64,000 nt of DNA, from assembly GCA_937965695.1 (NCBI GenBank), contig CALCKW010000024.1:1-64000 (forward strand), written 5' to 3'. The notes beneath the pieces are model-generated. The model made no database searches, was not told the DNA's origin, and saw only the letters and a program-made list of their open reading frames with translations. A program made the translations under genes and the position numbers. Below are positions 33,148 through 43,565 of the stretch, one piece after another (within the stretch, counting starts at the first letter, position 1; each line of letters starts with the position of its first letter). This DNA comes from an uncultured Granulosicoccaceae bacterium. Its GTDB lineage: Bacteria; Pseudomonadota; Gammaproteobacteria; CALCKW01.

Positions 33148-34920
33148 TTACTCAGTGACGGGCTTGCGTAAGCGAAGATGTAAATCTTTGAGCTGCTGCT
33201 CATTGACATCGCCAGGCGCATCAGTCAGTAGGCAACTTGCAGACTGCGTCTTGGGAAACGCCATCACATCACGAATTGAATCAGCCCCTGCCATCATCAT
33301 CAGCAAACGATCAATACCCAAAGCCAACCCACCGTGAGGTGGTGCGCCATACTTGAGTGCCGTGAGCAAGAAGCCAAATTTCGATTCGGCCTCGATGGCA
33401 TCGATACCAAGCAGCTCGAGCATGGCTTGCTGGGTCTCTGGGTTGTGGATACGAATTGAGCCACCACCGACTTCGGTGCCGTTAATCACAAGATCGTAGG
33501 CGCGTGACAGAGCTTTCTCAGGGTCTGAACGAACGCTTTCAACATCTTCTGCTGCCGAGGTGAATGGGTGATGAACCGCGTAGTAACGTTTTTCGCGCTC
33601 ATCGTATTCGAACATGGGGAAGTCAATGACCCAAAGCGCACGCCAGTCCCCTTCTAGCAAGCCCAAATCATTGCCAACTTTGATACGTAACGCGCCGATC
33701 GCGTCATTGACGACCTTGGCCTTATCGGCCCCGAAGAATATCAAGTCGCCATCTTGTGCGCCTGTGCGCTCGATGATGCCTTGCAACGCATCGGCGGAGA
33801 AGAACTTAACAATGGGTGATTGCAGACCTTCTGCACCGGCCGCTATGTCGTTGCACTTTATATAGGCCAAACCTTTTGCACCGTAGCGTCCGATGTACTT
33901 GGTATAGTCATCGATGTGTTTTCGACTTAGCTGATTGCCTCCGGGAACGCGCATGGCAACCACTCGACCACGCGGATCTTTCGCTGGTCCTGCAAACACC
34001 TTGAAATCGATGTCTTCAACCAAGTCGGCAACTTCTACCATCTCAAGCGGGTTGCGCAAATCAGGTTTGTCAGACCCATATCTCTCCATCGCTTCGGCAA
34101 ATGTCATGTGCGGAATGGCGTCAGGCAGTGCAACATTGATCTGCGTTTTAAAGACCTCTCGCACCATTTGTTCAACAAGGCCCATGACATCTTTCTCTTC
34201 AATAAAAGACATCTCGATATCGAGCTGAGTAAATTCCGGTTGTCTATCCGCCCGCAGATCTTCGTCGCGAAAGCAACGCGCCACTTGGTAGTAGCGGTCC
34301 ACACCACCCATCATCAATAACTGCTTAAACAGCTGCGGTGACTGAGGCAAGGCGTAAAAATGCCCCGGGTGCACTCGACTCGGCACCAGATAATCGCGCG
34401 CGCCTTCAGGGGTTGCCCGCGTCAACATAGGGGTCTCAACTTCCAGAAAATCCTGCTTGTCGAGAAAGTTGCGCACCTGATTAATAACCTTGCTACGCAA
34501 CTTCAAGCGTTCAGCCATGATTGGGCGACGCAGATCCACGTAGCGGTACTTTAAGCGGTGCTCTTCACCCACATCATTGTCGTCAAGTTGAAAGGGCGGC
34601 GTCTCAGATCGGTTGAGAATTTCAAGTTCAAGGCCTAATACTTCCACCTCACCCGTACTCATATCAGGATTAACGGTGCCTTCCGGTCGAGCGCGAACGC
34701 GGCCTTTTACTTTTAATACGAACTCATTTCGGACTTGCTCTGCCAATGCAAAGATTTCAGCGCGATCTGGGTCGAAAACCACTTGAACCAATCCGTGTCG
34801 GTCGCGCAGGTCAATAAAGATGACTCCGCCGTGGTCACGACGCTTATTGGCCCAGCCGCAAAGTTCGACGGTCTGATCGATGTGTGTGGCATTGACGGCG
34901 CCACATTGATGACTGCGCAT
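33148..34920 (-). CDS. aspS: Aspartyl-tRNA synthetase
   Basis: Class II synthetase of 590 residues. OB-fold anticodon-binding domain first ([20 protein letters not shown]), then motif 2 ([21 protein letters not shown]), the bacterial GAD insertion, and motif 3 ([14 protein letters not shown]). Whether it also charges tRNA-Asn cannot be told here. It heads the aspS-nudB pair on the minus strand, upstream of ruvC-ruvA. Confidence 0.98.
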   Translation of the reverse strand: MRSHQCGAVNATHIDQTVELCGWANKRRDHGGVIFIDLRDRHGLVQVVFDPDRAEIFALAEQVRNEFVLKVKGRVRARPEGTVNPDMSTGEVEVLGLELEILNRSETPPFQLDDNDVGEEHRLKYRYVDLRRPIMAERLKLRSKVINQVRNFLDKQDFLEVETPMLTRATPEGARDYLVPSRVHPGHFYALPQSPQLFKQLLMMGGVDRYYQVARCFRDEDLRADRQPEFTQLDIEMSFIEEKDVMGLVEQMVREVFKTQINVALPDAIPHMTFAEAMERYGSDKPDLRNPLEMVEVADLVEDIDFKVFAGPAKDPRGRVVAMRVPGGNQLSRKHIDDYTKYIGRYGAKGLAYIKCNDIAAGAEGLQSPIVKFFSADALQGIIERTGAQDGDLIFFGADKAKVVNDAIGALRIKVGNDLGLLEGDWRALWVIDFPMFEYDEREKRYYAVHHPFTSAAEDVESVRSDPEKALSRAYDLVINGTEVGGGSIRIHNPETQQAMLELLGIDAIEAESKFGFLLTALKYGAPPHGGLALGIDRLLMMMAGADSIRDVMAFPKTQSASCLLTDAPGDVNEQQLKDLHLRLRKPVTE

Positions 34921-35105
34921 AACTTATAAAATCCTGCTTGTTAAGTGTGTTGAACATCGCAAAACTGCCGCTCTACAAAGTAGGAGTAAGGCCAACAGTT
35001 CATAAGGCATCTGCTCTTCAAGTCGGTTAAACTTGTCAAGTTTAGCGATCTGTGGCGAACATCACCACAAATAACCCATCAATCTTTTGGAAACTCTGTC
35101 TAATC

Positions 35106-36101
35106 ATGAGCAAATATCACCTCTACGGCATTGGTAACGCACTCGTCGACATGGAATTCGAACTCAGTCATGAGCAATTGGAGGCGCTCAACATTGATAA
35201 AGGCTTAATGACCCTGATCGACCAAGAGCAACACGATGCGCTCTACGCTGCGCTGGCTGACCAACCGACTAAGCGCTCCTGTGGCGGCTCAGCAGCCAAT
35301 ACCGTGATCGCATTGGCGCAGTTAGGTGGCAAAGGCTACTACAGCTGTAAAGTTGCAGACGATGAGACCGGTGATTTTTATCTTGCCGACATGACCGCTA
35401 CGGGCGTGGACACGAACCTGAGCCAGCAAACGCGCGAGCCAGGTACGACAGGCAAATGCGCGGTGATGACGACCCCCGACACAGACCGCAGCATGAACAC
35501 CTTTTTAGGTATAACAGCCGATATAGGCCCGAGCGAACTAGACGCGACGGCGCTGAGTGCTTCACAGTTCTATTACATGGAAGGCTATTTAGTCGCATCC
35601 CCAACAGGTAAAGAAGCCGCCATCGAAGGTCGCCGAATCGCTGAGGCAATGGGTGTTAAAACAGTGCTTACCCTATCCGACCCTAATATGGTTAATTTTT
35701 TCAAAGACGGGCTTTTGGAAATGGCGGGAGACAACCTCGATTTATTGTTCTGTAACCGAGACGAGGCCTTGGCCATGACCAACAGCGACACGCTGGAAGC
35801 GGCCATGGATGCGCTCGTGAAACTATCTAAAGCGGTTGTGATCACTGACGGATTTAGTGGCTCAACCTGTTTTGATGGTGAACAATTGCACCATATAGCG
35901 GCCATCAGTACAGTCGCCGTGGACAGCAACGGTGCTGGTGATATGTACGCCGGTGCCTTCCTTTACGGGCTAAGTCACGGAATGGCATTTCCGCGTGCAG
36001 GTGCTCTCGCATCACTGTGCGCTGCTAAGCTTGTCAGCCAATTCGGGCCACGCCTTAAAGCAGAACAAACACAAGAGCTGTTGCGCGAATTCAATGCCTG
36101 A
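35106..36101 (+). CDS. Adenosine kinase, PfkB family
   Basis: Ribokinase-fold sugar kinase of about 331 residues. Start MSKYHLYGIGNALVDMEFE, substrate-binding RSCGGSAANTVIALAQLGGK, and the catalytic signature DSNGAGDMYAGAFLYGL are those of bacterial adenosine kinase-like PfkB proteins. It would phosphorylate adenosine or another nucleoside. The start at 35106 is used because the upstream 18 codons from 35052 are not conserved in type. It is convergent with the secreted nucleoside hydrolase, both pointing to nucleoside use. Confidence 0.87.
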   Translation: MSKYHLYGIGNALVDMEFELSHEQLEALNIDKGLMTLIDQEQHDALYAALADQPTKRSCGGSAANTVIALAQLGGKGYYSCKVADDETGDFYLADMTATGVDTNLSQQTREPGTTGKCAVMTTPDTDRSMNTFLGITADIGPSELDATALSASQFYYMEGYLVASPTGKEAAIEGRRIAEAMGVKTVLTLSDPNMVNFFKDGLLEMAGDNLDLLFCNRDEALAMTNSDTLEAAMDALVKLSKAVVITDGFSGSTCFDGEQLHHIAAISTVAVDSNGAGDMYAGAFLYGLSHGMAFPRAGALASLCAAKLVSQFGPRLKAEQTQELLREFNA

Positions 36102-36121
36102 TCGGTCGTAGAGATAGATGC

Positions 36122-36151
36122 AAAAACAGCCTCATCAAGAAGCTGTTTTTT
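36122..36151. terminator. Bidirectional terminator between adenosine kinase and nucleoside hydrolase
   Basis: AAAACAGC and GCTGTTTT arms flank an 11-nt loop, giving a T-run on both strands. It lies in the 77-bp convergent gap. Confidence 0.75.
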
Positions 36152-36178
36152 CCACTTAAAACCGAGCTTTAGCGCTTG

Positions 36179-38107
36179 CTAAAAGCAGTTATGAGCGACA
36201 TCAGACGTGCCTTCGGGTGTGGAGCCATCACGGCTGATAAAAACCTTATCAAGCTTTACCCCACCTTCACGAAATGCAATCTCAAGTTTATTGCTGCCGT
36301 TGAGCATAGCGACAGGTAGGGACCAGTTTTTCCAAGCAAACTGACTTGTTGGACCCAAATGCCAACTGGACCAATCACCACCGTTGACTCTAAACCACAA
36401 AGAGTCAGCACCAGCGTCAGGCGTTAACACACGCGCATACAGTGCGTAATCGGTCTGCTCGTCGAGATCTAATTCGAACTCGAGCATACTTGCGTCCACA
36501 CCAGCTGGACTAAAATTATAAACAGATGAGGACACCGCCACATACTTGCCACCTGATGCGGGGCTGAAATCATGCTCCACCCACTGGACACCAACCAACT
36601 GAGCACATTCCGCTTCTAAATACATCTCACTGAAGGTCGCTTCGTTAGATAATTCAAAGGTATGCTCAACAGAGCAATCAGAAGCATCATTGAGCGTTAC
36701 ATTGTAATCCCCTGCAGAGAGGTTACCAACAACCGAATCAGTCTCTTCTGATGACCAAAAAATATCAAAAGGTCGCCGCTTAGTTGTACGTTTAGCAGCA
36801 GCATCTCTGCCCAAAGATTGATAGGCATCTAACACATTTGATTCCGAGGTGACGGGGGAATAACTAACGGTGCGCACAACTGAGCAGCCAGCACTGTCAC
36901 TGACTGTCAAACTCACATTTGATGTCTGTATACCTTCAAGTGAAGGCGATGTCGCCCCTGTGCTCCAGAGGTATGTATAGGGTGGCGTACCCCCATACAC
37001 ATCGCTAGTCACAGACCCGTTAAGACTGACACAACTCGGAGTCTTCGCCGTCAACTCGACATGAAGCGTGCACTCAGCAGGTGCAGCGACAAGCATCGTA
37101 TTCAGCTGTGTCCGCAATCGGGCCCTAGCACCAGAGTCTTTAAGTTTTAAGAATACGTCGCCCTTTGCATCTCCAAAGTGCCACGCGTTGGCGCCATCGT
37201 TGAAAACTTGATTTTTACCCGGGGTCGAATAGCTGAAAAAATCGCCCAACCCTTCAACGGCATAGACAACAGCAGTCAAATCCCAAGACGACCGATTAAA
37301 GGGTTCACCCTTGCCATACAAGCGATAACCTTCGCGAACAGGGTTGTTGTAAGGCGTGCTCACCAGCGTATCGCCAGACTGCACAAGCGTACCCAACTCA
37401 TACCCCGTGAACACCATTGGAACGTCAAGGCCGGCGATAACCCTCGCCGCAGATGGTCCATCAAATTTAAAGTTAAATTCGAGGCCTGAGGGATATTGAC
37501 CCCCCATCACCACCAATTCCTTGAGCTTTTGCTCCAACAATTGCTTGCCCGTTTTAGCGATAGAATCGCCGTTGTGATTGACGCCAGAGTCCATCAAGTT
37601 TGCGATATTGCTTAACCAACCGATCACCACCAAACTCACCGATTTATCAGGCTGAGTCGCAAGGATTCGACGATAGGCCGTCACCGCGTCTTCGGCTGCA
37701 TCTGGTTGGCGTTGATCATGGCCGTATCGCCCACCGTTTGAACCAATCACCTGGATGAATTGAGAGCTGTCTCCACCAAAGGCTGAAGCAGGACCTCTAT
37801 TGGTTGCAAGTACCACGTCTGGGCGGTTGTAATAAGTGTTCACGGCGTCCACAGCTGGGACAGCCCAGCCAGCATTACCACCCATGTTGGAAACCATCAC
37901 AGCTAACAGATCAGCTTGACCTCGATCCGCGTAATAATGCGCAATCGCTAAGGCGCCTACGTCATCAACATCTGCACCCATATCTGTGTCAATGATGAGT
38001 TTCGCTGCCGCTTGCGAATGACTAGGAAAAATCAGAGCAATGAGCAAAAGTAAGGTGGCAGGGAACGAAGACCTGCAGATAGAAATATTAAAGCTAGGGA
38101 AGTGCAT
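36179..38107 (-). CDS. Secreted nucleoside hydrolase with C-terminal beta domains
   Basis: 642-residue exported protein. Signal peptide about 1-34. The nucleoside-hydrolase domain starts at IIDTDMGADVDDVGALA (the calcium-binding DxDxxxDD, residues 40-49) and includes VIGWLSNIANL, LVVMGGQYPSG, FNFKFDGPSAARV and SSWDLTAVVYA. After it comes a region like a SprB/PKD-type repeat (VTSDVYGGTPPYTYLWSTGA, then SLTVSDSAGCSVVRTV), an apparently degraded second copy (DYNVTLNDASDCSVEHTF), and a C-terminal carbohydrate-binding-like domain (YLEAECAQLVG to LEIAFREGGVKLDKVFIS). Likely to release bases from nucleosides outside the cell; substrate not determinable. Confidence 0.83.
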   Translation of the reverse strand: MHFPSFNISICRSSFPATLLLLIALIFPSHSQAAAKLIIDTDMGADVDDVGALAIAHYYADRGQADLLAVMVSNMGGNAGWAVPAVDAVNTYYNRPDVVLATNRGPASAFGGDSSQFIQVIGSNGGRYGHDQRQPDAAEDAVTAYRRILATQPDKSVSLVVIGWLSNIANLMDSGVNHNGDSIAKTGKQLLEQKLKELVVMGGQYPSGLEFNFKFDGPSAARVIAGLDVPMVFTGYELGTLVQSGDTLVSTPYNNPVREGYRLYGKGEPFNRSSWDLTAVVYAVEGLGDFFSYSTPGKNQVFNDGANAWHFGDAKGDVFLKLKDSGARARLRTQLNTMLVAAPAECTLHVELTAKTPSCVSLNGSVTSDVYGGTPPYTYLWSTGATSPSLEGIQTSNVSLTVSDSAGCSVVRTVSYSPVTSESNVLDAYQSLGRDAAAKRTTKRRPFDIFWSSEETDSVVGNLSAGDYNVTLNDASDCSVEHTFELSNEATFSEMYLEAECAQLVGVQWVEHDFSPASGGKYVAVSSSVYNFSPAGVDASMLEFELDLDEQTDYALYARVLTPDAGADSLWFRVNGGDWSSWHLGPTSQFAWKNWSLPVAMLNGSNKLEIAFREGGVKLDKVFISRDGSTPEGTSDVAHNCF

Positions 38108-38480
38108 AACTCGACGTGTATCAGACTAGAAAAGAGCCCTAATATTAAAGACAGCTCAGCACGCCAATGATGAAAACGTAGTAATTATGGACAGGTGATG
38201 CGATTACACGCCACTATATGCTTCATAAATGTTCCACCCTCTGATCGACAGGTGCCACTGGCGAACGCTTGCTTCAGAACAACGTCTGCATTGCATGAGC
38301 ATTGCGCTGACATCCACTTAGCATGGTTTACAGTAGATCGGCTTGGTTCGAGCGCTATCAGCCCTATGGTATTGAAAATACCCTAATAACTCGGCGGCAC
38401 AGGAGACAGCCCCTCTTACTGACAGGAATGCCCTCTGCCTGTAAGCTTTGCATCTTCTATTAAGGTCTTTATTGCCAACG
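38108..38480. other. 373-bp divergent gap, no gene recognised
   Basis: Upstream region of both the nucleoside hydrolase and the CvfB-like gene. Must contain two promoters. No structured RNA or small gene was seen. Confidence 0.5.
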
Positions 38481-39326
38481 ATGAAACTCGGACAAATCAA
38501 CACATTGCGCGTTTGCCGCATCGGCCCTTACAGTGCTTTTCTTGACGGCGGCGCTTTGGGTGAGGTGATGCTACAAAAAGAAAAACCAGCGCGTGCTGTC
38601 GCCGAAGGAGATGAACTAAAAGTATTTGTTTATCTAGATACTGACGACACCCTTGTCGGCAGCACGGCGCATCCAGAGATCGTCGCTGGGGAAATGGCAA
38701 ATTTGGAAGTTGTGGCCTTGACAAAAGATGGCGCATTTGTCGATTGGGGCATGAGATCTGATTTGTTTATTCCTCGCAGTGAACAGATGGGTGATATGGC
38801 CGTCGGCAAACGCTGTGTCGTTCTCGCCCTGCTTGACCGTACCAATCAGCGAATGATCGGAAGCACCAAACTGTTCAAACACCTCGATGAAGAAAACAAT
38901 GACAACTTTGTTGAAGATCAATTAGTAGATTTGATTATTTGTCAGTGCACTGATTTGGGTTTTAAAGCGGTAGTTAACAATACTCACTTAGGTGTTTTAT
39001 ACAATGGTGAAGTCTTTCAAGAATTGCGAATAGGTATGCGACTTAAAGGCTTCGTCAAAGGGCCGCGACAAGATGGAAAAATTGACCTTATTCTTCAAAA
39101 GCCAAGTGCGGAAGCCCGCAGCGAATTGGAAAAAAGAATTCTAGATCACCTCAGACATAACGGTGGCGTGTCAAAATTGACAGACAAAAGCCCGCCCGAA
39201 GAAATTTATAAAACCTTTTCAGTCAGTAAAAAAGCTTACAAGCACGCCATAGGTGGTTTGTACCGGAGCCGACTAATCTCGTTAAATAAAGAGCAAATCA
39301 CACTAGCTGATCCGAGTGAAAAATAA
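38481..39326 (+). CDS. S1-domain RNA-binding protein, CvfB/YitL family
   Basis: About 281 residues. Three S1-like OB folds: the first at INTLRVCRIGPYSAFLDGGA, the second at LEVVALTKDGAFVDWGM, the third around IICQCTDLGFKAVVNNTHLG. A C-terminal winged helix follows (ILDHLRHNGGVSKLTDKSPP and onward). Cytoplasmic RNA binding is inferred from fold. The start at 38481 is chosen over 38448 because it matches the family N-terminus (MKLGQINTLRV). Monocistronic. Confidence 0.88.
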   Translation: MKLGQINTLRVCRIGPYSAFLDGGALGEVMLQKEKPARAVAEGDELKVFVYLDTDDTLVGSTAHPEIVAGEMANLEVVALTKDGAFVDWGMRSDLFIPRSEQMGDMAVGKRCVVLALLDRTNQRMIGSTKLFKHLDEENNDNFVEDQLVDLIICQCTDLGFKAVVNNTHLGVLYNGEVFQELRIGMRLKGFVKGPRQDGKIDLILQKPSAEARSELEKRILDHLRHNGGVSKLTDKSPPEEIYKTFSVSKKAYKHAIGGLYRSRLISLNKEQITLADPSEK

Positions 39327-40299
39327 AAAAATCTGTCATTATGGAGAGCCCCCCGTCATCTCCGTCGCTCATTCCTTTTCGTTGGTATGTTTTTAGTGCT
39401 TTACTGAGATTTGGACGTAACAACATTAAAACTCAAATGACGGTTTTTGCTGTTATTTCTCTGTTTCAGCAATATATCTCACAGCAACTCGTTTGCGCTC
39501 GTATGGGAAAAACGACCGACTTGTAAAATGCTAACGCCTAACGGTGAAACTAAACCTGTATAAATGTGTGCATTCGTGTCCCCTAAGAAATTGTCGCAAT
39601 TCAGCGTGATTCGCGGTGCCCCCTTTGCCTAGTTAGAGGTATTTTCTATTTGAATTAATAGCCTGATGTATTCAGCAGCAAGCACAGAGCTAATGAGGGA
39701 CAATAAACTCGATAGGAAATTCACAGGGCGAATACTGGGCATTCGTTTTTTATAACAAACAAAATCATAAGGTTAGCGGTATAACCCGATGGCTAAATCT
39801 CTTATTGGATATCGAATTCAACGCCAAATCGTGCTATATTGACCAAGATAGGGCGGCAACAATTCCCTCTTTGATATTTGGGAGAAGTCGCTAGATGGTA
39901 AGACCGTTGGTCGAACGCTTATGTAAAACGAGTATCCGATTTAGGGTGAAGCGTTTCTACAACACAGCACACCGCTATTTCGGATTGTAGTTATTAGCCC
40001 TGATTTCCTGACACGATACCGCAGACTAGAATGTCGTTGGCTCCGTGTTCCAGCTGGCCCTTGTTTTGAAAACAACGTCGTTGAACGAACAGCATCTCAA
40101 CAACAACGATAAAGGCAAGACTGCCCAGACTATTTGACACACAGTGTTCATGAAGTATTGCGCTTCGCCTAGGTTACAGAAGATTCATATTGAGCCGAAA
40201 ATAGATTCTAACTAGCCAACAAATGTATTTCAGCAGGGCGAGCCTTACATCTGAAGCTAACGCCTAGCTAAACTTGTAATTTACCAAGAAGAGGTTTGA
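39327..40299. other. 973-bp gap upstream of acnB, no intact gene
   Basis: The longest gene-free stretch in the window. A 61-codon frame at 39341-39526 has no convincing ribosome binding site or recognisable protein. The rest has frequent stops on both strands. It may be a decayed insertion or a long regulatory region of acnB; I see no repeats or terminal inverted repeats that would decide. Confidence 0.5.
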
Positions 40300-43101
40300 A
40301 TGAGCATATATTCAGAGTATTTGGATGAGATCGAGACACGCAAGAATGATCTCGGTTTGCACCCCAAACCCATTGAAAGCGCAGAACTCCTGTCGGAGAT
40401 TGTTGCCCAGATCAAAGATACTGGCCACGAGCACCGCGACGCTTCACTGCAGTTTTTCATTTACAACACGCTGCCGGGTACGACTAGCGCGGCTGGCGTC
40501 AAAGCCAAGTTCCTCAAGCAAATAATCTTAGGTGAAGCCTCAGTGGCGGAAATTTCACCCGAGTTTGCTTTTGAGCTGCTCTCTCACATGAAGGGCGGAC
40601 CATCTATGGATGTTCTGCTTGATTTAGCCCTTTCGGATGCATCTGAAGTGGCTCTACCTGCTTCTGAAGTCCTCAAAACTCAGGTCTTCTTGTACGAAGC
40701 AGATATGGATCGACTCGCGGATGCATTCAAAGCGGGTAATGCGATTGCCAAAGATGTCCTTGAAAGTTACGCCAAAGCGGAATTCTTTACCAAGCTTCCA
40801 GACGTAGATGAAGAGATTCAAGTGGTCACATATATTGCTGGCATAGGTGATATATCAACCGACTTGTTATCTCCCGGTAACCAAGCGCATTCACGCGCTG
40901 ACCGCGAGCTCCATGGCCAGTGCATGATTTCACCTGAGGCCCAAGCTGAAATTCAGGCGCTGCAAAAACAGCACCCAGATAAGAAGGTCATGTTGATCGC
41001 AGAAAAGGGCACGATGGGAGTAGGATCATCGCGCATGTCTGGTGTGAACAATGTGGCGCTATGGGCCGGCAAACAAGCCAGCCCTTATGTGCCCTTCGTC
41101 AACTTTGCCCCAGTGGTTGCCGGCACCAACGGAATTTCACCGATCTTTTTAACCACGGTTGGCGTAACGGGAGGCATTGGGCTCGATTTAGACAACTGGG
41201 TTAAAAAAGTCGATGCCGATGGCAATACCGTACTTGATGACGAAGGCGACCCTGTTCTGGAGCAGGTTTACTCCGTCGAAACAGGCACTGTGCTAACCAT
41301 CAACAGCAAAGAGAAGAAGCTTTACAACGGCGACAAAGAGCTTGTTGACGTGTCCCCTGCTTTCACACCGCAGAAAGTTGAGTTCATGAAGGCTGGCAGC
41401 TCTTACGCCATAGTCTTTGGCAAAAAGTTGCAAACCTTTGCAGCCGAGACCCTCGGAGTCGAGGCACCGCTGGTTTTTGCTCCGTCAAAAGAGATCTCTC
41501 ACGAAGGTCAAGGCTTGACCGCCGTAGAAAAAATCTTCAACAAAAATTCAGTCGGTGTTGCTTCAAAAACTGCATTGCATGCAGGCTCTGACATGCGTGT
41601 TCAGGTCAATATTGTTGGGTCACAAGACACGACGGGCCTGATGACATCGCAAGAGCTTGAGTCAATGGCAGCAACGGTTATCTCTCCCGTTGTCGACGGC
41701 GCTTACCAGTCGGGCTGTCACACAGCATCGGTTTGGGACAAAAGAGCACAAGCCAATGTGCCCAGACTGATGAAGTTCATGAACGACTTTGGATTAGTGA
41801 CTGCGCGTGATCCCAAGGGCGTCTACCACGCCATGACAGACGTTATTCACAAAGTGCTTAATGACCTGACCGTAGACGACTGGGCCATCATCATTGGTGG
41901 CGACTCGCACACGAGAATGTCAAAGGGTATTGCTTTTGGCGCTGACTCGGGCACTGTTGCCCTAGCACTCGCTACCGGCGAAGCGACCATGCCTATTCCA
42001 GAATCCGTCAAGGTTACCTTCAAAGGTAAAATGAAGGATTACATGGATTTCCGCGACGTGGTCCACGCGACCCAAATGCAGATGCTTAAACAGTTTGGTG
42101 ACAACGTTTTCCAAGGCCGTGTTATCGAAGTCCATATTGGTACACTGCTCGCTGACCAAGCCTTTACTTTTACAGACTGGACTGCCGAGATGAAGGCCAA
42201 AGCGTCTATCTGTATTTCGGAGGACGAGACTCTGATCGGCTCATTGGAGCTAGCCAAAGGCCGCATCCAGACAATGATCGACAAAGGCATGGAGAATGCA
42301 CCTAAGACCTTGCACAATCTCCTCTCTATAGCTGACAAGCGAATCGCCGAAATTAAATCGGGCGAAAAACCGGCACTACGTCCAGATGAAAACGCTAAAT
42401 ACGCGGCTGAGGTTGTAATTGATCTCGATCAAATTGACGAGCCGATGATCGCCGACCCCGATGTCAATAACGACGACGTCTCCAAGCGTTACACGCACGA
42501 CGTTATTCGCGATCTTAGCTTCTACGGCGGCGACAAAAAAGTCGACCTCGGTTTTGTAGGCTCCTGCATGGTTCACAAAGGCGACATGCAGATCATGGCC
42601 CAGATGTTCCGCAACCTAGAAGCCAAGAACGGCACTATAGAATTTAAAGCGCCTTTGGTCGTTGCTCCACCGACTTACAATATCGTCGACGAACTCAAGG
42701 CCGAAGGCGACTGGGAACTGTTGCAAAAGTACGCTGGCTTTGTCTTTGATGACGTATCGCCCAAAGAGACAGCTCGTACGAAATACGAGAACATCCTCTA
42801 TCTCGAACGGCCCGGCTGTAATCTGTGCATGGGCAACCAAGAGAAAGCTGGGAAAGGTGACACCGTCATGGCTACCTCTACCCGCCTGTTTCAAGGCCGA
42901 GTGGTTGAAGACTCAAGCGAAAAGAAAGGCGAATCCTTACTCGCGTCAACACCGGTTGTGGTGCTGTCTTCTATTTTGGGTCGTACACCTAACATTGAAG
43001 AGTATAAAGAGGCTGTCGAGGGCATAAATCTCACTGAGTTCGCTCCTCCGAAAGAAGAAATGACGACCGCCCCCACAGCACAGGTTGTCAACTTCCGTTG
43101 A
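40300..43101 (+). CDS. acnB: Aconitate hydratase B, long Bacteroidetes-like form
   Basis: Bifunctional aconitase/2-methylisocitrate dehydratase of the TCA cycle, 933 residues against 865 in E. coli. The Fe-S cysteines lie in GFVGSCMVHKG and ERPGCNLCMGNQE. VGSQDTTGLMTSQELESMAA, GGDSHTRMSKG and ATGEATMPIPESV are conserved. The whole sequence, from YLDEIETRKNDLGLHPKPIE through WVKKVDADGNTVLDDEGDP (an insert absent from the E. coli protein) to the C-terminus, reads like the longer AcnB I associate with Flavobacteria. It is preceded by a good AAGAGG site, stands alone, and has a strong hairpin after it. Confidence 0.95.
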   Translation: MSIYSEYLDEIETRKNDLGLHPKPIESAELLSEIVAQIKDTGHEHRDASLQFFIYNTLPGTTSAAGVKAKFLKQIILGEASVAEISPEFAFELLSHMKGGPSMDVLLDLALSDASEVALPASEVLKTQVFLYEADMDRLADAFKAGNAIAKDVLESYAKAEFFTKLPDVDEEIQVVTYIAGIGDISTDLLSPGNQAHSRADRELHGQCMISPEAQAEIQALQKQHPDKKVMLIAEKGTMGVGSSRMSGVNNVALWAGKQASPYVPFVNFAPVVAGTNGISPIFLTTVGVTGGIGLDLDNWVKKVDADGNTVLDDEGDPVLEQVYSVETGTVLTINSKEKKLYNGDKELVDVSPAFTPQKVEFMKAGSSYAIVFGKKLQTFAAETLGVEAPLVFAPSKEISHEGQGLTAVEKIFNKNSVGVASKTALHAGSDMRVQVNIVGSQDTTGLMTSQELESMAATVISPVVDGAYQSGCHTASVWDKRAQANVPRLMKFMNDFGLVTARDPKGVYHAMTDVIHKVLNDLTVDDWAIIIGGDSHTRMSKGIAFGADSGTVALALATGEATMPIPESVKVTFKGKMKDYMDFRDVVHATQMQMLKQFGDNVFQGRVIEVHIGTLLADQAFTFTDWTAEMKAKASICISEDETLIGSLELAKGRIQTMIDKGMENAPKTLHNLLSIADKRIAEIKSGEKPALRPDENAKYAAEVVIDLDQIDEPMIADPDVNNDDVSKRYTHDVIRDLSFYGGDKKVDLGFVGSCMVHKGDMQIMAQMFRNLEAKNGTIEFKAPLVVAPPTYNIVDELKAEGDWELLQKYAGFVFDDVSPKETARTKYENILYLERPGCNLCMGNQEKAGKGDTVMATSTRLFQGRVVEDSSEKKGESLLASTPVVVLSSILGRTPNIEEYKEAVEGINLTEFAPPKEEMTTAPTAQVVNFR

Positions 43102-43142
43102 TTTCCTGACTGCGCAGGTAACGCCTGGTATCCTGCTCTCCT

Positions 43143-43169
43143 CAGAGCTTCCCACACGGGGAAGCTCTG
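43143..43169 (+). terminator. Strong hairpin after acnB
   Basis: CAGAGCTTCCC and GGGAAGCTCTG form a perfect 11-bp stem with a five-base loop about 40 bp after the acnB stop. There is no T-run, so it may protect the 3' end or aid a factor-dependent terminator. Confidence 0.55.
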
Positions 43170-43301
43170 CCTTCACAGCGCATAAGACCACATGCCCGCT
43201 TCATCACCTCCGACACCATTCCTCCTTCCACAGTGTAGTGTTCAAATTATTCCGTAGAACACACTTGCGCGGACTCTAGAATTCAAATTAAGATGCAACT
43301 T

Positions 43302-43465
43302 GTTCTCGGGGCGGGGTGAAACTCCCCACCGGCGGTAAGCGTACTCAGAAGGCTGAGCGCAAGCCCGCGAGCGCCATGGCTCACATCTTGAAAGGTGTTG
43401 AGGTATGGGTCAGCAGATCTGGTTTAATTCCAGAGCCGACGGTTATAGTCCGGATGCGAGAGAAC
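43302..43465 (+). ncRNA. FMN riboswitch (RFN element)
   Basis: Closing stem GTTCTC (43302-43307) with GAGAAC (43460-43465). All conserved blocks are in order: CGGGGCGGGGTGAAACTCCC, CACCGGCGGTAAGC, GCAAGCCCGCGAGCGCC, CAGATCTGGTTTAATTCCAG, GCCGACGGTTATAGTCCGGA. One variable arm is extended (43408-43425). It senses FMN and should repress ribH2 downstream when flavin is plentiful. Confidence 0.97.
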
Positions 43466-43499
43466 CTGCCAAAAGGCACACCTGTGCACTCCTTCAGGA

Positions 43500-43537
43500 G
43501 TAAGCACTGTTTGCGTGCTTACTGTGGCGGTTCCGCC
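43500..43537 (+). promoter_or_regulatory. Expression platform of the FMN riboswitch
   Basis: Two hairpins lie between aptamer and gene: GTAAGCAC/GTGCTTAC (perfect 8 bp, 43500-43522) and GGCGG/CCGCC with a two-base loop (43526-43537). Only a weak T-run (TTT) follows, so a terminator is uncertain. The second hairpin ends 29 bp before the ribH ATG. Confidence 0.5.
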
Positions 43538-43565
43538 CTGTTTAAATTTTACAACAGGATTTCTC

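Noticed and set aside
39341..39526. 61-codon frame after the CvfB-like gene
   Set aside because: No clear ribosome binding site, no recognisable protein pattern, and it lies in a stop-rich region.
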